The notes below the pieces were generated by a model, which saw only the letters and a list, made by a program, of their open reading frames with translations, searched no databases and had not been told where the DNA came from. Source: an uncultured Gammaproteobacteria bacterium (lineage in GTDB: Bacteria > Pseudomonadota > Gammaproteobacteria > Eutrophobiales > Eutrophobiaceae). Taken from it: 64,000 nucleotides of DNA. A program made the position numbers and the translations under genes. The stretch covers positions 369,062 through 433,061 of the forward strand of contig CALSRS010000002.1 in NCBI GenBank assembly GCA_943788815.1. Reading direction: 5' to 3'. Position 1 is the first letter of the stretch. The number at the start of each line of letters is the position of its first letter. Shown piece by piece: positions 1-8,795 of the stretch.

Positions 1-821
1 CTGTGCATGACGGGCAGTTCCCGGCCTGAGGATTGCTCTGCAATCTGGATCCTCCGCTCAACGTCACGTACACCATCCAGGTACTCAGCAAGTTTTACCC
101 GATCGGCATGGCCTAGATCCTTTTCCAATGACCTGATCTCATTATTAATTATGTCCAGAATACTTCTGTCTTCCACAATGCGGCGTTGACGGACCTTGGG
201 ATCGGTGCTGTCCATTTCACCAAACAACCTTTCAAATACCTTACGAGGATTATTCTCCACAGGCAGCGGAACTGATTCGCTACGCCATGAAAAAGTATTC
301 AGATAGGCATCGCTGTCTGCGCCATCGGCGCCTGCCCCCATTTGACCTGAATCCAGAGACATTTCCAATGACGTTAGTTGGGTACCTTGTCCCATTTTTC
401 TGGCAGCAATTTGATCCACCGAGATCCCTGCCAAACCACCTGGTCTTGGATAGGTCCCCGTTAAAAATATCCCACTTGCGGTAGCATGGGGTCCGGCATC
501 GACACCCAATTCACTCCTAAGTAAATTACGATCTTCCATACTGGACAGACCAGTCAATATCAACAACTGGTCCTGATAAGGCTCCAGGGGTTTTAGGATG
601 GTTGGTAAGCCGGATAATTTCCCTTCATAATCAGGAGTCCATTCATTCATGATACGACCATTAGGGACAAACACGACTGAGAATCGGACTGCTGGTTTCG
701 CTGCATTAACAAGCGTATTCGCCAATGCCGGTACCATGGCATCCAGTAATGGTAATGCCAGTGACGTCCCAGCACCACGCAAAAAGGTACGGCGGTCCAG
801 GTATTTTTTAAATATCATCAT
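1..821 (-). CDS. DUF1552 domain protein, N-terminal 273 residues (runs off the window)
   Basis: The frame is open from an ATG pair at 821/818 down to base 1, so only the N-terminal part of a protein usually about 430-460 residues long is present. It begins with a twin-arginine-like signal (DRRTFLRGAGTSLALPLLDAM), followed by the typical DUF1552 stretches VVFVPNGRIMNEWTP, GVDAGPHATASGIFLTG and GISVDQIAA. DUF1552 proteins are exported, of unknown biochemical role, and are normally encoded beside DUF1587/1592/1588/1585 cytochrome proteins, as here. Its start overlaps the end of the upstream DUF1592 gene by 14 bases, which suggests translational coupling. The family is abundant in Planctomycetes and also found in marine gammaproteobacteria. 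The family call is firm; the function is unknown. Confidence 0.9.
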   Translation of the reverse strand, partial: MMIFKKYLDRRTFLRGAGTSLALPLLDAMVPALANTLVNAAKPAVRFSVVFVPNGRIMNEWTPDYEGKLSGLPTILKPLEPYQDQLLILTGLSSMEDRNLLRSELGVDAGPHATASGIFLTGTYPRPGGLAGISVDQIAARKMGQGTQLTSLEMSLDSGQMGAGADGADSDAYLNTFSWRSESVPLPVENNPRKVFERLFGEMDSTDPKVRQRRIVEDRSILDIINNEIRSLEKDLGHADRVKLAEYLDGVRDVERRIQIAEQSSGRELPVMH

Positions 822-3219
822 TTGTCGATCTCCTCATCTGGAAAGGCAAGCTGTTGACTATCCCCAATATAATTGATGACCAGCGATAATTTTCGCTGGC
901 AGAATCCTCGATTATCTTTCTAATCACTGACTGGTCACGATATTTCAGTCCGCGTCCAAGGGCATAAATGATCAGTTTCTCTGTGACGGTATGCAGAAAC
1001 TGTTCAGGACGCGAACCCAGAATTTGTGTCAACTCGGCCGGGCCAGCGAATGTTAAACCATCTGGTAATGCGCCTGTTGGATCGACAGGTGTGGTCCCTT
1101 CGTAATCCCGCCATGCACCGATGGCATTAAAATTATCCATAGCAAAACCTAATGGATCCATACGATTGTGGCAAACAGCACAAACCGTATTGGCCCGATG
1201 TATTTGCAATCGCTCTCGCATCGTTAAGACACGTCCGTTATCCTGATTTTCTGCCAATGTTGGCACATCCGGTGGCGGCTCAGGTGGCGGTGTCCCGAGG
1301 ATATTTTCTAATACCCATTTCCCTCGTAATGTAGGTGAGGTCCGGTTCGCATAGGAAGTCACCGTTAAAACACTGCCCTTACCTAGTAATCCTTTACGGT
1401 TGTTGTCTATTAAAGTTACACGGCGAAAGCCAGAGCCAAATATATTTGGGATACCGTAGTGCTGAGCCAGCCTTTCATTCACAAATGTATAATCTGCATT
1501 CAAGAACTCCAGTAAACTTCTATCTTCCCTGGCAATACTTTGGGCAAATAACTGGGTTTCCTTTTGCAATGCTTCACGTAAACTGTCGTCGAAATAAGGA
1601 AATACTTTTGGATCAGGAATAACGCCATCAAGCCTACGAATTCCCAACCATTGTTCTGTGAAATTTTGCACCAGTATATTTGAACGCTGATCAGACAACA
1701 GTCTTCTCACCTGTTCATTAAAAATTACTGGATCGCTTAATTTTCCCTGTTCAGCCAGAGTCAGTAATTCGTCATCTGGAATGCTACTCCAGATAAAAAA
1801 TGACAGACGTGATGCCAGATCCAGGTCGCTCAATTGATAAGGAGTGCCTGTGGGAATATTTTCAGGTTGGGATTCAATCCTGAATAAAAAGTGCGGACTG
1901 ACCAGGATACCTTGTATTCCCGTGCGAATGCCTTCTTCAAATCCGTCTTGATCATAGCCTACAGCGTAGAACTGTAATAATGTATCTACATCCGATTGTG
2001 CTAATGGTCTTCTATAGGCTTGTCGTGCCAATGCCGACAAGATCTCTTTTGCACATGCACTTTGCTGTGAATCAGAGTCTGGATAGCAGGAATAAATCTT
2101 TTGCCGGCTCGGCGTCTGACCCACACCACTCATCTTATAGGGCCCTGAAATACTAATAGAATCAACTGCCGGCTCACCACCCTTAAATGAGAATAATTCT
2201 GCGTAGGACTGTCTTGGCAGTAATTCTCCTTCGGGTTCAAAAATCTTTTTCAAAAATGCTACGCCAATTTTCCGGTTCCCTGCCTTCACGTTTAACCGAA
2301 TTTCAAGACCTTCGTCCGCTGAGAATTCATAATTTTCCTGTTCGGGGTCACCCACGTAGTCTTTATTGATAAATGAATAAAGCGTGCTGGATTTGCCGAC
2401 ATGCTCGCCACCAATTGTAAATGACTCTAGTAAGGAACCATCCAGTCGGATATCAAGTTGATGGGGTTCCCCAAGACCACGGATGTAGTTGTCATTATTT
2501 CGTTGCAAGCGTATTTTTATATTATATTCACCATCCAGAGGAAAATAGTGATCCACCGCTGTACCACCCCGGGTTCCAAATGGCAGATCTTCACCCATAC
2601 GATCACCCTGTAATAATTCACGGGAAATATTATATTCAGTGATATAGGGTTTAATTTCTTCATCCCCTATCGCCATTTGACTTATTTTTCTTGCTGTAGA
2701 CAAATAGACTTCTGTCAGAAGCGGAGATATAGATAATGCTTCTCCAACAGTGTCAAAACCAAACCCAGAATCATCATTGGGTAATAACAATTGCTCATCA
2801 AACTCAACCGCCAGCAAGTCGCGAACGGCATTACCATATTCAGTACGATTTAGACGACGAACAATCGGTTCCCCAGGATTTGGGTTATTTGCTGCATGCA
2901 CATCCAGTTGACTTTCCAGATAAGTGCTAATCTCATCCAAAGTAGATACATCTGGTCTTGGCATCCCCACGGGTGGCATTGAACCGGTACGTAATTTTCG
3001 GACCACTTTCTCCCAGAGCGCCCCATCTTCGCTCACATCATACAAATTTGCCTGGTCAAGCAACAGATTTGCAGTTTTTAATTGGGTATTATGACAGGTT
3101 ACACAATATTGACTCAGGATATGGCTATATTCAGTTATTTTATCTTGAGCAAATACTGAAGAGGAAATAACAATAGAAAAAAAGATTACTCGAATAAATT
3201 TGATATGACGAAATATCAT
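808..3219 (-). CDS. DUF1592/DUF1588-type exported cytochrome protein
   Basis: This 803-residue protein has a Sec signal peptide (residues 1-25, ending SSVFAQ). A planctomycete-type cytochrome c motif CVTCH follows at about residues 39-43. The middle holds the DUF1587 region (RRLNRTEYGNAVRDLL), DUF1595 and DUF1592 (ASRLSFFIWSSIPDDELL), and then DUF1588 with a second heme motif CAVCH near residue 680 (CAVCHNRMDPLGFAMDNFN). It ends in DUF1585 (LIIYALGRGLKYRDQ). These proteins are exported, probably bind c-type heme and are presumed to oxidise an unknown substrate together with the DUF1552 partner. The stop overlaps the start of the DUF1552 gene by 14 bases, so the two form an operon. Confidence 0.92.
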   Translation of the reverse strand: MIFRHIKFIRVIFFSIVISSSVFAQDKITEYSHILSQYCVTCHNTQLKTANLLLDQANLYDVSEDGALWEKVVRKLRTGSMPPVGMPRPDVSTLDEISTYLESQLDVHAANNPNPGEPIVRRLNRTEYGNAVRDLLAVEFDEQLLLPNDDSGFGFDTVGEALSISPLLTEVYLSTARKISQMAIGDEEIKPYITEYNISRELLQGDRMGEDLPFGTRGGTAVDHYFPLDGEYNIKIRLQRNNDNYIRGLGEPHQLDIRLDGSLLESFTIGGEHVGKSSTLYSFINKDYVGDPEQENYEFSADEGLEIRLNVKAGNRKIGVAFLKKIFEPEGELLPRQSYAELFSFKGGEPAVDSISISGPYKMSGVGQTPSRQKIYSCYPDSDSQQSACAKEILSALARQAYRRPLAQSDVDTLLQFYAVGYDQDGFEEGIRTGIQGILVSPHFLFRIESQPENIPTGTPYQLSDLDLASRLSFFIWSSIPDDELLTLAEQGKLSDPVIFNEQVRRLLSDQRSNILVQNFTEQWLGIRRLDGVIPDPKVFPYFDDSLREALQKETQLFAQSIAREDRSLLEFLNADYTFVNERLAQHYGIPNIFGSGFRRVTLIDNNRKGLLGKGSVLTVTSYANRTSPTLRGKWVLENILGTPPPEPPPDVPTLAENQDNGRVLTMRERLQIHRANTVCAVCHNRMDPLGFAMDNFNAIGAWRDYEGTTPVDPTGALPDGLTFAGPAELTQILGSRPEQFLHTVTEKLIIYALGRGLKYRDQSVIRKIIEDSASENYRWSSIILGIVNSLPFQMRRSTNDDI

Positions 3220-3331
3220 ATTATATAAATGTCTCCACCCCTTTAAATCCTGACTATAATGCTAGGGGATACTTGGTCTATTTGCAATTATTAACATTTT
3301 TGTGGCAACTAATTGAATTTATATTACTTTT

Positions 3332-3982
3332 TTGAATATGAACAAAGAATATATTACTGACGCAAATGAATTTGAACTGGTTGAATCCATTCTCTGGGAA
3401 TCGTGCTGTGGCTACTGGCTATTACCTCAACATCTAGACCGATTAAAAAGTTCTGCATCATCGTTGTCTATTCAATTTGATGAAAACCACCTAGATATGG
3501 AACTTGAATCGATTGTTAAGAAACTAGATAGTTCACCTCAGTTAATTCATGTCAAAGTGAATCAACAAGGAGAGCTTAACTTTACTACAGAACCTACAAT
3601 TGAAGACAGAACGCCTTACAAGGTCACATTGGCAAGTGTATGCATTAATAAAAATGACAACACCTTGTTTCACAACACGACTGACAGGAAGCTATATGAT
3701 AAAGCAATAGCTACACATCCTGAGTTTGATGATGTCATTTTATGGAATTCAGATAATGAAATAACAGAATCGTGTACTGGTAATATTGTCGTAGAAATTG
3801 ATGATGTCCACTTCACACCTCCCCTGGAGTGTGGCTTATTGGCTGGAACCTATCGGGCAGAATTACTAAAACAAGGCACGATACAGGAAAAAATTATTAA
3901 AACGGACCAATTAGCAAATTATACAAAAATATTTATCATTAACTCAGCTGTTGGTTGGCGAGAAGCCATACTTCACGAATAA
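3332..3982 (+). CDS. Aminotransferase class IV, aminodeoxychorismate-lyase-like; catalytic Lys apparently lost
   Basis: This 216-residue protein resembles the PabC-like C-terminal domain of PabB-PabC fusions: ESILWE near residue 19, QHLDRLKSSA, NEITESCTGNIVVEI and the C-terminal LECGLLAGTYRAELL...NSAVGWREA block. Class IV enzymes bind pyridoxal phosphate and release 4-aminobenzoate and pyruvate from aminodeoxychorismate. In this subgroup the PLP lysine lies in an H-K-T-T motif as I remember it; here the matching stretch reads FHNTTDRKLYDKA, with Asn (AAC) in place of Lys. The protein may therefore be inactive or do something else. It stands alone, without PabB, and converges on the GGDEF gene. 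The M3 start is also possible. Confidence 0.75.
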   Translation: MNMNKEYITDANEFELVESILWESCCGYWLLPQHLDRLKSSASSLSIQFDENHLDMELESIVKKLDSSPQLIHVKVNQQGELNFTTEPTIEDRTPYKVTLASVCINKNDNTLFHNTTDRKLYDKAIATHPEFDDVILWNSDNEITESCTGNIVVEIDDVHFTPPLECGLLAGTYRAELLKQGTIQEKIIKTDQLANYTKIFIINSAVGWREAILHE

Positions 3983-4018
3983 CAATCAGGCACATACCTG
4001 GTTTCTTCCTGATTGTTT
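3981..4018. terminator. Hairpin between convergent genes, probable bidirectional terminator
   Basis: Perfect 10-base arms AACAATCAGG (3981-3990) and CCTGATTGTT (4009-4018) are separated by 18 bases. The hairpin begins at the stop codon of the aminotransferase gene and overlaps the 3' end of the convergent GGDEF gene. The T tract is poor on both strands, so the terminator role rests mainly on the position. Confidence 0.5.
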
Positions 4019-5272
4019 CGCTTCATATAGTTTTTCATCAGCCAATGCCAATATCTCTTTGAAAGTATCTTCTGATGTTCTCTCGGCAAGCCCGATACTC
4101 AAGGTGATTTTCAAACCACTTGCTACATGTTCCCAGTCATAAGCAGCAACCATTTCCCGAAGACGATTGGCAAAGATTTTTGCACCTTGCAAATCTGTTT
4201 GCGGGAAAGAAATGGCAAATTCCTCACCACCATATCGTGCAAGCAAATCTATCTCTCTCAGATTGTCATTAATTATTCTGGCTATTTCCTTTAAAACAGA
4301 ATCACCCGTTGCGTGTGAAAAATTATCATTCACTCTCTTAAAAAAATCTATATCAGCCATGCCTAACGTAATGGGATGATTAAAACGTTTCGCCTGCGCA
4401 AATAATGTCGCTGCATGCTCATCAAATGCTCGTCGATTCAATAATCCTGTTAATTCATCATGGAGACTAAGTTCTTTTAATACATCGGCCTGTGCTACTA
4501 GCTTTTTCCTCGAATCCTCTAACTCATCATAGGCATCAGCCAGGTTTCTACTCATCTGGTTAAAAGCATTCGATAATTGACCAATTTCATCTTGTGAACG
4601 TACCTTAACGAGTTGACGCAATTCGCCGCCTTCCATGGCCCTGATCGCCTTTCTTAAATCCTTAATTGGGACAGAAAAGACATTTCCAAGAACAATGCCG
4701 ATTGAAATTGCCAATATCATGGCGATTAATAATGCATAGAGCCACGATAGCTCAATTGCTGCCAGGAAACGCTGCTCAATTTCCGTCATCTGTGGTCGTT
4801 CAAGGGCAACAGCAAGTCCAACTTCATTGCCTTTTGAATAGATGGGACGGTAGTACTCCATGGTCTCTTGAGGTATGACATCGCCAGCAGAAAAACCAGC
4901 CAGATCTATTAAAACTATTCCAGACCGATCTACCACCAGAAACGGTATGGGAGGACCAGTAGATCTTGGTGGCCGGCCACCTGGGGGGGGTGATCTTGGC
5001 CCATTACCTGATCCTGACTCACGGTTTAGTTCCCTGTTACGACTAAAATTAAACTCATGGAAACTGATGGATTCCTGGGCCGATTCCCATGATCCATGCG
5101 CTTCATAATAGTCTTTGGCTCCCGATATAAAATTTTCCAGTGCCCTGCCCACCACCAAATTATCGAACTGTGCCTGAACAATCCAACGGGCGGTTAATCC
5201 GACAACACCTATAACAAGAAAACTCATCATAATCAGGGCAAGAGTCAATTTTGCACGAAGAGATATCATCAT
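3986..5272 (-). CDS. Membrane-bound diguanylate cyclase (HAMP-GGDEF)
   Basis: From the ATG pair at 5272/5269 the protein starts MMISLRAKLTLALIMMSFLV, a natural N-terminal membrane anchor; an upstream TTG at 5326 would only add a hydrophobic lead. Order: transmembrane helix, periplasmic sensor of about 130 residues with a Pro/Gly-rich stretch (GPRSPPPGGRPPRSTGPP), second transmembrane helix (LYALLIAMILAISIGIVLG), HAMP linker, then a GGDEF domain with LHDELTGLLNRRAF, DIDFFKRVND and the active-site motif GGEEF (YGGEEFAISFP). It should make cyclic di-GMP in response to a periplasmic signal. No clear inhibitory RxxD site was noted. It is a single gene, divergent from the cupin gene and convergent with the aminotransferase gene. 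Confidence 0.92.
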   Translation of the reverse strand: MMISLRAKLTLALIMMSFLVIGVVGLTARWIVQAQFDNLVVGRALENFISGAKDYYEAHGSWESAQESISFHEFNFSRNRELNRESGSGNGPRSPPPGGRPPRSTGPPIPFLVVDRSGIVLIDLAGFSAGDVIPQETMEYYRPIYSKGNEVGLAVALERPQMTEIEQRFLAAIELSWLYALLIAMILAISIGIVLGNVFSVPIKDLRKAIRAMEGGELRQLVKVRSQDEIGQLSNAFNQMSRNLADAYDELEDSRKKLVAQADVLKELSLHDELTGLLNRRAFDEHAATLFAQAKRFNHPITLGMADIDFFKRVNDNFSHATGDSVLKEIARIINDNLREIDLLARYGGEEFAISFPQTDLQGAKIFANRLREMVAAYDWEHVASGLKITLSIGLAERTSEDTFKEILALADEKLYEAKQSGRNQVCA

Positions 5273-5454
5273 AAATTGAATAGATACAATAGTCGTTAGT
5301 ACAATTAATTCTAGTCTATAAATCAAATTTGCATATGTCGATTAATATTCGAAAAACTAATACTAATCTCACAGTTTTAATTTTATAGTCTGTATACTTT
5401 ATTGTTAATTAAAGTATATCAAGCTGGTTTCTAGTCTAAATTGGAGGGGGAATA

Positions 5455-6429
5455 ATGGGTCGCCATCTATCTAATTATATATATCTTCTATTTGTGCCAT
5501 TTATCCTTTTATCATCTCAATTACATGCTCAGGAACTCCTATTATCGTCTGAAACAATTCAGGTGAAAGATTATCAACTGGAGAATAATGGATCTGATAA
5601 TTTATCTAGCCAGGTTGGCAAAAAAAAACTTAAACAGATTGAAGCCACACTGCTTGAACTTGCTCCCGGAAAGCAGACTGAACCACATCATCACCTGGCG
5701 GAAGAATTGATCTACATCGTCTCTGGTGAAGGTTATACATTGATTTGGAATGAAGCTGGGGGAGACAAGATCCGTTATGACTGGTCTCAAGGTGATATGT
5801 TATCGCCTACCCTCAATAGTTGGCATCAACATGTGAATCTCTCAAACGATAAACCCGCCCGCTATTTATCTTTATCAAGTACACCTCTAACCCAAAATTT
5901 GTTTCGTGATTCGAAATATCTTCAAAGCAGTAATTATGTTTCCAGGGAACGCTGGCAATACAGCATCAACCAGAAACCAGAATATGAACCCATCGCAACA
6001 GAAGGAATGGGTGTAGTCAGAATGCGAATCGGCCATCAGATTAAAGACCTGCCCGGCAGGAAACTCCAGAACCGTCGGGAGAATGTCCTTGGGATTACGG
6101 TACGACCAGAGGGCGATATGGCCGGGAATGAGACCATGGAATGGGAAGTTCGAGAGTATCTAACACCGGAAGCAAGTTCCCCTGGCCACAGACACCCCTG
6201 GGAAGTGGTTTATCACATCATGAGCGGTGAAGGTTATGCCATATTACAAAGTAAAGATGGACCAAGACGGCGAGTCAACTGGAAACAAGGGGATGTTTTT
6301 TTCGTAGAAGCAGATGAATACCATCGTCTCATTCCGCTTGAAAACTCCAGTCCTAGAATCTGGCAGGTAAAAGCATCTGGTTACTTTCACAATATTGGTA
6401 ATTTTGGTATCTACGATGTAGATAAATAA
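5455..6429 (+). CDS. Exported double-cupin protein
   Basis: This 324-residue protein has a signal peptide (residues 1-26, ending SSQLHAQ) and two cupin barrels. The first (about 60-145) carries the metal motif PHHHLAEELIYIVSGEGY and a later WHQH; the second (about 215-310) carries PGHRHPWEVVYHIMSGEGYAIL and a later YHRL. The spaced histidines and glutamate of both barrels look intact, so it may bind two metal ions and act as a dioxygenase, isomerase or sensor; the substrate cannot be inferred. A good ribosome site (GGAGGGGG) precedes the ATG at 5455. It is monocistronic, between a divergent GGDEF gene and a convergent nucleoside hydrolase gene. Confidence 0.85.
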   Translation: MGRHLSNYIYLLFVPFILLSSQLHAQELLLSSETIQVKDYQLENNGSDNLSSQVGKKKLKQIEATLLELAPGKQTEPHHHLAEELIYIVSGEGYTLIWNEAGGDKIRYDWSQGDMLSPTLNSWHQHVNLSNDKPARYLSLSSTPLTQNLFRDSKYLQSSNYVSRERWQYSINQKPEYEPIATEGMGVVRMRIGHQIKDLPGRKLQNRRENVLGITVRPEGDMAGNETMEWEVREYLTPEASSPGHRHPWEVVYHIMSGEGYAILQSKDGPRRRVNWKQGDVFFVEADEYHRLIPLENSSPRIWQVKASGYFHNIGNFGIYDVDK

Positions 6430-6446
6430 CAGCATGTATGACTTTT

Positions 6447-7427
6447 TTAATTAGCAATATTTACAAAGTTTTGCATCATACGGTATTTAATTTCACTCTC
6501 GACATCGTAACAGTATTCCACCATTCTACTGGAACCCAATTCATTAGATACAACTAACCGGTCTCGTGATTTTACGAACAGGCTTGGCTTAGTCTCAATT
6601 TGCGCAGAAATATGTTCACATTTGAATAGTGATGAAAAAATAAGTGAACCTACTGCCAGGCTGTCAAATGGAAAAAACCCATCTCTGCGCATAGCAATTT
6701 TCCAGAACCGAAGCCAATCACGACTAACATCAGCTAGCCATTTTACCTGATTTATGCCCTGGCTTAGTTCATCCAGATCAGCAGTATTTATAGCCACCTT
6801 CTGTGCAAGCTCATAGGGAATTAACTTCAAAGGTATATTCGAAGCAAGTATGATTTTAAATGCAGCAATGTCCTTTCTAAAATTTATATCATGCATATGA
6901 AAAATATTTAGCTTGGTAGGGAAAAAAGCTCCCCCGGAATCAGGGCGTTGACCTGCGACAGCAATGATCTGTTTAATGTTTATTATTGATTCCGGATAGT
7001 CAACAATCAAAGAAGCAATATTGGTAAGTGGCCCCAGGGCGATAATCGTTAATGATTTTTCTTTTAAAACATTGGCTATAGCCTTACTTGCTTCATTGAC
7101 TACCGTAGAATTTGGTTCATAAGGATCACTTGCGCCACGATAAATAGTATTGATTGAATCTGTATCAACCTGCTGTTTTAATGTCTCTAGCGTTTTATAA
7201 CTAATGTCTCCCCTGACATTTCCAAATACCGTGCTAATTCCACGAATATCAATTGTTTTAGTGTTCAATGCGAATAATATTGCCCAACAGTCATCTACAT
7301 CTGTATTCCATTTGAAACCACAGGCTGGATCTGAATCTATCCAGACAGGTTGCTTTGCATGAGATGGCTCGAAAGCCATCAAAATAATACCAGCCAGGAC
7401 TAATGCAGGATTGAAACACCTAAACAT
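6447..7427 (-). CDS. Exported nucleoside hydrolase (IUNH family)
   Basis: The ATG at 7427 gives a signal peptide (MFRCFNPALVLAGIILMAFEPSHAK) followed at once by the calcium-binding aspartate cluster of inosine-uridine nucleoside hydrolases. The cluster is altered: DSDPACGFKWNTDVDDCWAI carries an insertion between the two aspartate groups compared with the usual DxDxGxDD. Further family marks are IIALGPLTNIASLI and DINFRKDIAAFKIIL. Such enzymes split the N-glycosidic bond of ribonucleosides; the signal peptide places this one in the periplasm. The start overlaps the stop of the methyltransferase gene by 8 bases, and it is the last gene of the MarR operon. A TTG at 7436 is a less likely start. 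Confidence 0.82.
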   Translation of the reverse strand: MFRCFNPALVLAGIILMAFEPSHAKQPVWIDSDPACGFKWNTDVDDCWAILFALNTKTIDIRGISTVFGNVRGDISYKTLETLKQQVDTDSINTIYRGASDPYEPNSTVVNEASKAIANVLKEKSLTIIALGPLTNIASLIVDYPESIINIKQIIAVAGQRPDSGGAFFPTKLNIFHMHDINFRKDIAAFKIILASNIPLKLIPYELAQKVAINTADLDELSQGINQVKWLADVSRDWLRFWKIAMRRDGFFPFDSLAVGSLIFSSLFKCEHISAQIETKPSLFVKSRDRLVVSNELGSSRMVEYCYDVESEIKYRMMQNFVNIAN

Positions 7428-8034
7428 TTTTTGCAAGCACGGATATGGCTGATACAGGTTCCATCTTCAATTCCTCTAACACATACTCAGTAAAGCCAGC
7501 CAATTTCAACTGCTTAATAATTTCATCTGCTTTATTTGAGGCATCAATTGATGTTGCGCCATAATGTCTAGGCATATAAGTTGTTGCAATCATTCCACCC
7601 TCAACCATAAGTGACCGTAAAATTTTAAAAGTGCTAACAGGATCCTTCCAGAACTGTACGACATTGGCAGACATTATTTTATTAAATAACCTACCCGTAA
7701 CAGGCAATGTTTCTACACTTCCGAGATATAAATTTATCTTGCCTTGTTGAATTCCAAGTTTATTGCGCCTACTAGCCTGCAACATCATGGTATTTGAATG
7801 ATCAATACCTATAATCAAGCCATCGTTTATCAGTTTTGACGCATTTTCAATCGCTAGTCCTGGTCCAAACCCCACTTCAAGTAAATGATCTCCAGGTTGA
7901 AGGTCGAGTAATTCCAGAGTCCACTGGTTTCGCCTGATATTCGATGGCCTGCTTGACATTGTGTATCCTGCCAATTCACCAAGCAGGCCATGGGGTCTTT
8001 TAAACTGAGAAACCAAATATTGCTGAATACTCAT
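7420..8034 (-). CDS. Class I SAM-dependent methyltransferase
   Basis: This 204-residue cytoplasmic protein has no signal peptide. Motif I is LLEVGFGPGLAIENA (about residues 51-65), followed by the acidic loop IIGIDHSNTMMLQAS, a motif-II-like FNKIMSANVVQFWKDP and LMVEGGMIATTYMP. These are typical of ubiE/type-11 methyltransferases. The substrate is unknown; a small molecule is likely. The ATG at 8034 follows AAGGATCC. It lies third in the operon marR - small membrane protein - methyltransferase - nucleoside hydrolase, 26 bases after the small membrane protein. Confidence 0.85.
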   Translation of the reverse strand: MSIQQYLVSQFKRPHGLLGELAGYTMSSRPSNIRRNQWTLELLDLQPGDHLLEVGFGPGLAIENASKLINDGLIIGIDHSNTMMLQASRRNKLGIQQGKINLYLGSVETLPVTGRLFNKIMSANVVQFWKDPVSTFKILRSLMVEGGMIATTYMPRHYGATSIDASNKADEIIKQLKLAGFTEYVLEELKMEPVSAISVLAKNV

Positions 8035-8060
8035 TATTGGATCCTTGTATTAATAAATAA

Positions 8061-8297
8061 TCAGTTAGCCTGATGATGTTGAAATAAACGATTTTCTATT
8101 CTCCCTGATTTCACCAAAAACCAGCGCCAGATAAACAAAAGCGAAAACATAGCCAGTGTATGTTTGAATTGGATATGTAGATCACCATGCAGTTCTCCCA
8201 AAGTCATCAACGACCAGTGACCTATTACCATCATGCTAACTGCAATTAATAATACAAACATACCCTGTGCAACTGGATTTAAGTTTTTTAGTTTCAT
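8061..8297 (-). CDS. Small two-helix inner membrane protein
   Basis: A 78-residue protein with two predicted membrane helices: MFVLLIAVSMMVIGHWSLMTL (about 13-33) and HTLAMFSLLFIWRWFLV (about 46-62), the second followed by basic residues. I do not recognise a family. It has a strong ribosome site (GGGAG) and its ATG overlaps the TGA of marR (ATGA), so the two are translationally coupled. Its place between a MarR repressor and a methyltransferase suggests that it is part of the regulated response. Confidence 0.75.
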   Translation of the reverse strand: MKLKNLNPVAQGMFVLLIAVSMMVIGHWSLMTLGELHGDLHIQFKHTLAMFSLLFIWRWFLVKSGRIENRLFQHHQAN

Positions 8298-8740
8298 TTA
8301 AGGCTCCCTTCTTTCAAGTTGTTTAACATTTTATTAATCGTATCTAAAGACTGTTTACAATCAGCTTGAGATACATTTTCAAAGAGTATTTGAACAGCGA
8401 ACCTGTCCTTTTGAGTTATCTCTTTAAATAACTGCCCACCTTGTTCAGTCAGGACGATTAGGTTTGATCGACGATGTCGAGGATTAATTTCCGTTTTCAC
8501 CAGATCTTTTTCAATCAGACTATTTACGTTCGTCTGGATATGCTGCCGACTTACATCAAACTTTGCGGCAATTTCAGGAACAGTTAGTTTCTCTTCAAGT
8601 AAAAACTCCATCACTGCTCGCTCAGGTGCTGTAATACTCAACTCTTCCAGATATTGGTTAGCATAAGAACCCATGGCTCGAAATAACCGGCGTATCTTCC
8701 ATATCAGCTGGTACTGTTCTGATTCTTTAAACGTATTCAC
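8294..8740 (-). CDS. MarR family transcriptional regulator
   Basis: The winged helix-turn-helix is clear: LTVPEIAAKFDVSRQHIQTNVNSLIEKDLV as the recognition region, then NPRHRRSNLIVLTEQGG as the wing. I place the start at GTG 8740 (VNTFKESEQYQ), because AAGGAG ends 7 bases upstream of it, whereas the TTG at 8746 would be almost on top of that site. This gives about 148 residues, normal for the family. It is the first gene of a four-gene operon and probably represses it through the overlapping palindromes at 8768-8794. MarR proteins usually respond to small phenolic or other aromatic ligands or to oxidation; the ligand here is not known. Confidence 0.9.
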   Translation of the reverse strand: MNTFKESEQYQLIWKIRRLFRAMGSYANQYLEELSITAPERAVMEFLLEEKLTVPEIAAKFDVSRQHIQTNVNSLIEKDLVKTEINPRHRRSNLIVLTEQGGQLFKEITQKDRFAVQILFENVSQADCKQSLDTINKMLNNLKEGSLK

Positions 8741-8766
8741 AAACAATCTCCTTTATTGATAACTGT

Positions 8767-8795
8767 ATTGTCATATATGACAAGTAACTTGTCAA
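8767..8795 (-). promoter_or_regulatory. MarR-operon promoter with two overlapping palindromic operators
   Basis: Two perfect palindromes overlap: TTGTCATATATGACAA (8768-8783) and TGACAAGTAACTTGTCA (8778-8794). On the minus strand a consensus -35 TTGACA lies at 8795-8790, then 17 bases, then a -10-like GACAAT at 8772-8767. The palindromes therefore fill the space between the two promoter boxes. A repressor bound here would block RNA polymerase. The marR ribosome site and GTG follow about 20-30 bases downstream, which fits autorepression by the encoded MarR protein. Confidence 0.7.
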
